In this document: positions 49,205-51,653 of the stretch, piece by piece
Numbering within the stretch: position 1 is the first letter of the stretch
How the letters are laid out: each line of letters begins with the position of its first letter
Source: DMER01 sp003451645
GTDB lineage: Bacteria; Pseudomonadota; Alphaproteobacteria; Micropepsales; Micropepsaceae
Direction: 5' to 3'
Length of the DNA stretch: 51,653 nt
Assembly (NCBI GenBank): GCA_031976175.1
Contig: DALYLR010000026.1
Span: 1-51,653, forward strand
Made by a program: the position numbers and the translations under genes
The notes under the pieces: generated by a model
What the model was told of the DNA's origin: nothing
The model's input: only the letters and a program-made list of their open reading frames with translations
Database searches by the model: none

Positions 49205-49287
49205 GCTCGCGCGCTCCCCGTATTCTGAGAATTTGGCAAGCAGCATGATGGCAATTCCGCCCGCCGGGAAGCGCAAAGTGCAGGGTC

Positions 49288-50100
49288 TTGCAACGGGCTG
49301 GACGCAAACGCCCAGCGCATGGCAACCTCAACCGGTATTTGAGTGTGTACGCAAGCTTGCGCGGGTGGGATACGACTGGTGCTTTGATCCAAGCCCTCGA
49401 CATTGTTGAGCAGTTTGCGTGCGCGGACACGCCTGCTGCCATGGGACAGCTGTTCTTCCAGGCAGCCAGTAAAGTTGGCGCGGTAGGCTTTGGCGCGCGG
49501 GCCTATGACGCGGTTGGCGGCAGCCTCAGCACGCAGTGCGGGGAGGGCGCCTTTGCGGCGGCCCTGCCTGCGGGTTGGACCCAAGCGGCGGCGGCTCGCT
49601 ACATCGAAAGCCTCGACCCTTTGCCACCGGCCGCGCGGCGTCTGCGCCGGGGTACCTTTTTGTGGAGCGAGGCCTCGCCCAAAGCAGAGCGCAAATGGTG
49701 CGGCTATTGGGACGCATTGGCGGAATTCGGCATCAAGGACGGAACGGCCGTGCACCAATCCCTCGCAGGCGGGGTCACCGCGCGGGTCACTCTCGCGCTG
49801 GCCGATGATGCCCTGCCGCCCACCAGCCGCATGGCGCTAGAGCTGGCGAGCCATGCACTCCTGGACCGCATTCTGGCGATGACCGCGCCCGCAAGTGACT
49901 CCATTGAGGCGATACTGTCCGGCCGGGAGCGCGATTGCCTATCCTATGCGGCCCAAGGACTGAATGACCGGGAGATCGCAGAGAAACTCAATCTCAAGGA
50001 CTCGACCGTGCATTTCTACATCGAAAAGGCCAAGCGTAAACTCAAAGTGCGTACACGTGCGCAAGCGGTCGCACAGTTGATGACGGGCGGGGTACTGTAG
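49288..50100 (+). CDS. LuxR-family regulator (possible LuxR solo)
   Basis: 270 residues. The N-terminal domain (about 30-190) resembles autoinducer-binding domains: GWTQAAAARYIESLDP supplies the Trp/Tyr/Asp-Pro positions, followed by GTFLW and EFGIKDGTAVHQSLAGG. The C-terminal HTH (about 205-270) reads LSGRERDCLSYAAQGLNDRE then IAEKLNLKDSTVHFYIEKAK. No luxI-type synthase is in the window. The start used is TTG 49288; no ATG precedes the domain, so the exact start is uncertain. Between it and the divergent amidohydrolase lies a small palindrome ATTCTGAGAAT (49222-49232). Confidence 0.87.
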   Translation: MQRAGRKRPAHGNLNRYLSVYASLRGWDTTGALIQALDIVEQFACADTPAAMGQLFFQAASKVGAVGFGARAYDAVGGSLSTQCGEGAFAAALPAGWTQAAAARYIESLDPLPPAARRLRRGTFLWSEASPKAERKWCGYWDALAEFGIKDGTAVHQSLAGGVTARVTLALADDALPPTSRMALELASHALLDRILAMTAPASDSIEAILSGRERDCLSYAAQGLNDREIAEKLNLKDSTVHFYIEKAKRKLKVRTRAQAVAQLMTGGVL

Positions 50101-50213
50101 CGGCTAACCGCTCACGATTGGAGGCCCCTTGCACGGGCGCGCGGCTGCGCTAGCTTTGTTGCCAGAGAGAACGGCGTAAGAGCCGCCCACCCCGCGCCAA
50201 AGGAAACGCACCC

Positions 50214-51653
50214 ATGATCACGCTCGACGGCTTGAACTCCATGGCGGATGTAACCCGCCAACAAGCAAAGTTGCGTCCCCATGATATCGCGCTTGTGTTT
50301 GAGGAGCGCGAGACGAGTTTTGCACAACTCGATCGCTATGCCTCGCAAGTGGCCAATGGGCTGATTTTGTGGGGTGTCAAACCGCAGACGCGCGTGGGTT
50401 ATTTGGGCAAGAACTCCGACCTTTACTTCGAAATGACCATGGGCGCCTATAAGGCCAATGCGGTCGTGGTGGGTGTCAATTGGCGGCTGGCGGGCCCTGA
50501 AGTGGAGTACGTCGTCAATGACGCCCGGTGCGAAGTCCTCTTCGTGGGCGCCGAGTTTTATGGGCTTATTGAGAAATGTCTGCCCAATATGCCAACGGTG
50601 CGCCATGTGGTGGCCATGGATGGCGGGCACGCGCAATGGGAGAGCTTCTCCGCCTGGCGCGACCGGCAAAGCGAGCGCGACCCGATGCTGGCGATCAAAC
50701 CGGAAGACACAGCCATCCAGCTCTATACATCCGGCACGACAGGCCACCCCAAGGGCGTGGAACTGACTAACGACAATTATATGGCCGTCTTTGAATCGCT
50801 GGCGAGCGACCCCAATAGCGGCCTGAATTGGAACCCGAAGGATGTGGCTTTGGTCTGCATGCCGGTCTTTCATGTGGCGGGCGTGAATATTGGCGTTTTG
50901 TCCGTGGCGCAAGGTGCCAAAGGGATCATCCTCAAGGACATCGATCCGGGCAAGATCCTGGACCTGATCGGCCGGTACAAGGTGAACCATGCCTTCTTTG
51001 TGCCCGCGGTGATCCTGTTCCTGACCCAGCACCCGGCAGCCAAGACAACGGATTTTGGCAGTCTGAGGAATATCTCGTACGGAGCCTCGCCGATTGCGGA
51101 AGAATTGCTAGTGCGGGCAAAGGAAATCTTCGGCTGCCGCTTCTCGCAGCTTTTTGGCCTGACAGAAACGAGCGGCGCGGGGACTTGGCTGGCACCGGAG
51201 GATCACGAGCCTACGCGGAAAAAGCTGCGCTCCTGCGGCAAGCCGCTGCCGGGGCTTGAGCTGCGGATTGTGGACGGGCAGGGGCGCGATGTCCCCAAGG
51301 GCGAGGTCGGCGAGATCGTGCTGCGCGGCCGGACGATCATGAAGGGTTACTGGAACAAGGCGGATGCGACTGCAAAGGCCATCGTCAATGGCTGGTTCCA
51401 TACCGGTGATGCAGGGTACACGGATGATGAAGGCTTTGTGTTTATCCACGACCGTGTCAAGGACATGATCGTGTCGGGTGGCGAGAACATCTATCCAGCT
51501 GAGGTAGAGAACGCGATCTTTGGTCACCCGGCGGTCGCCGATGTGGCGGTCATCGGAGTACCCGACGACAAGTGGGGCGAAGCCGTCAAGGCGATGGTGG
51601 TCCTCAAACCGGGCGCACAAGCGGACGGGGCGGAGATCATCAACTGGGCGCGC
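50214..51653 (+). CDS. AMP-dependent acyl-CoA synthetase, 3' end off the window
   Basis: 480 codons of an ANL-superfamily acyl-CoA ligase; the stop is beyond the right edge, and 30-60 residues are probably missing. The ATG at 50214 has AAAGGAAACGCACCC upstream. The phosphate-binding loop YTSGTTGHPKG is at 171-181. Further motifs are FGLTETSGAGT, GWFHTGDAGYTDDEGFVFIH, DRVKDMIVSGGENIYPAEVE. The enzyme activates a carboxylic acid to its CoA thioester through an acyl-AMP. Substrate (medium/long-chain fatty or aromatic acid) is not decided by the motifs. It follows the LuxR gene by 113 bases in the same direction. Confidence 0.94.
   Translation, partial: MITLDGLNSMADVTRQQAKLRPHDIALVFEERETSFAQLDRYASQVANGLILWGVKPQTRVGYLGKNSDLYFEMTMGAYKANAVVVGVNWRLAGPEVEYVVNDARCEVLFVGAEFYGLIEKCLPNMPTVRHVVAMDGGHAQWESFSAWRDRQSERDPMLAIKPEDTAIQLYTSGTTGHPKGVELTNDNYMAVFESLASDPNSGLNWNPKDVALVCMPVFHVAGVNIGVLSVAQGAKGIILKDIDPGKILDLIGRYKVNHAFFVPAVILFLTQHPAAKTTDFGSLRNISYGASPIAEELLVRAKEIFGCRFSQLFGLTETSGAGTWLAPEDHEPTRKKLRSCGKPLPGLELRIVDGQGRDVPKGEVGEIVLRGRTIMKGYWNKADATAKAIVNGWFHTGDAGYTDDEGFVFIHDRVKDMIVSGGENIYPAEVENAIFGHPAVADVAVIGVPDDKWGEAVKAMVVLKPGAQADGAEIINWAR

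Noticed and set aside
47867..49228. 453-residue plus-strand frame opposite the M20 amidohydrolase
   Set aside because: Antisense of a complete M20 enzyme with all catalytic motifs; the frame has no recognisable protein.
50112..51032. 306-residue minus-strand frame at the right end
   Set aside because: Antisense of the acyl-CoA synthetase, whose motifs are intact.

Overview
The window is about 52 kb of GC-rich DNA from an alphaproteobacterium. The evidence is the gene order metK-trmB ... rimP-nusA-ylxR-infB-rbfA-truB-rpsO-pnp, the alphaproteobacterial N-terminus of IF-2, PleC/DivJ-like histidine-kinase style, DUF6476 and BrnTA genes, a CtrA-like box and a RIME-like intergenic palindromic element. 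The number of TPR-sulfotransferase, GST and VOC genes fits Caulobacterales/Hyphomonadales-like or Micropepsales-like lineages, but I cannot fix the family. It is a draft scaffold with three N runs. Two are flanked by perfect direct repeats (17 bp and 55 bp), which look like contig ends that really overlap. Two further genes (infB and a VOC gene) carry single-base frameshifts that both look like cGGc read as cGc.

Region 1 (1-12996) is the core transcription/translation operon: metK end, trmB, a convergent dodecin, then rimP-nusA-ylxR-infB-[TPR-sulfotransferase]-rbfA-truB-rpsO-pnp, closed by a clear intrinsic terminator. The sulfotransferase between infB and rbfA is the unexpected member. Region 2 (13116-19503) holds a membrane-bound class III nucleotide cyclase, a GST, a glycine-rich protein built of at least eight 31-residue repeats with a tail-fibre-like C-terminus, a small membrane protein, and a LysR/peroxiredoxin convergent pair.

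Region 3 (19655-24576) is a cluster of small-barrel proteins (VOC, SRPBCC/AHSA1, DUF1428, NTF2-like) under a TetR and an ArsR regulator. Each regulator has a perfect palindrome at its own start; the TetR palindrome sits exactly between a -35 and a -10 element. A tRNA-Glu(CTC) follows. Region 4 (24856-30590) has a FIST-domain gene translationally coupled to a PAS histidine kinase (NosP/NahK-like), a JAMM metalloprotease, a DUF6476 membrane protein whose start codon overlaps that of a divergent RluD-type pseudouridine synthase, and an MscS channel.

Region 5 (30591-51653) is accessory: helically phased CGTAAC repeats, an AT-richer acyltransferase-3 gene, a nested palindrome, hydrolases and hot-dog enzymes, a DUF900 hydrolase that has lost its nucleophile serine, BrnTA and HigBA toxin-antitoxin modules, a decayed Phd-type antitoxin, a decayed epimerase tail, KatG behind an iron-box-like palindrome, a Baeyer-Villiger-type monooxygenase with an altered fingerprint residue, an M20 amidohydrolase divergent from a LuxR solo, and an acyl-CoA synthetase that runs off the right edge.
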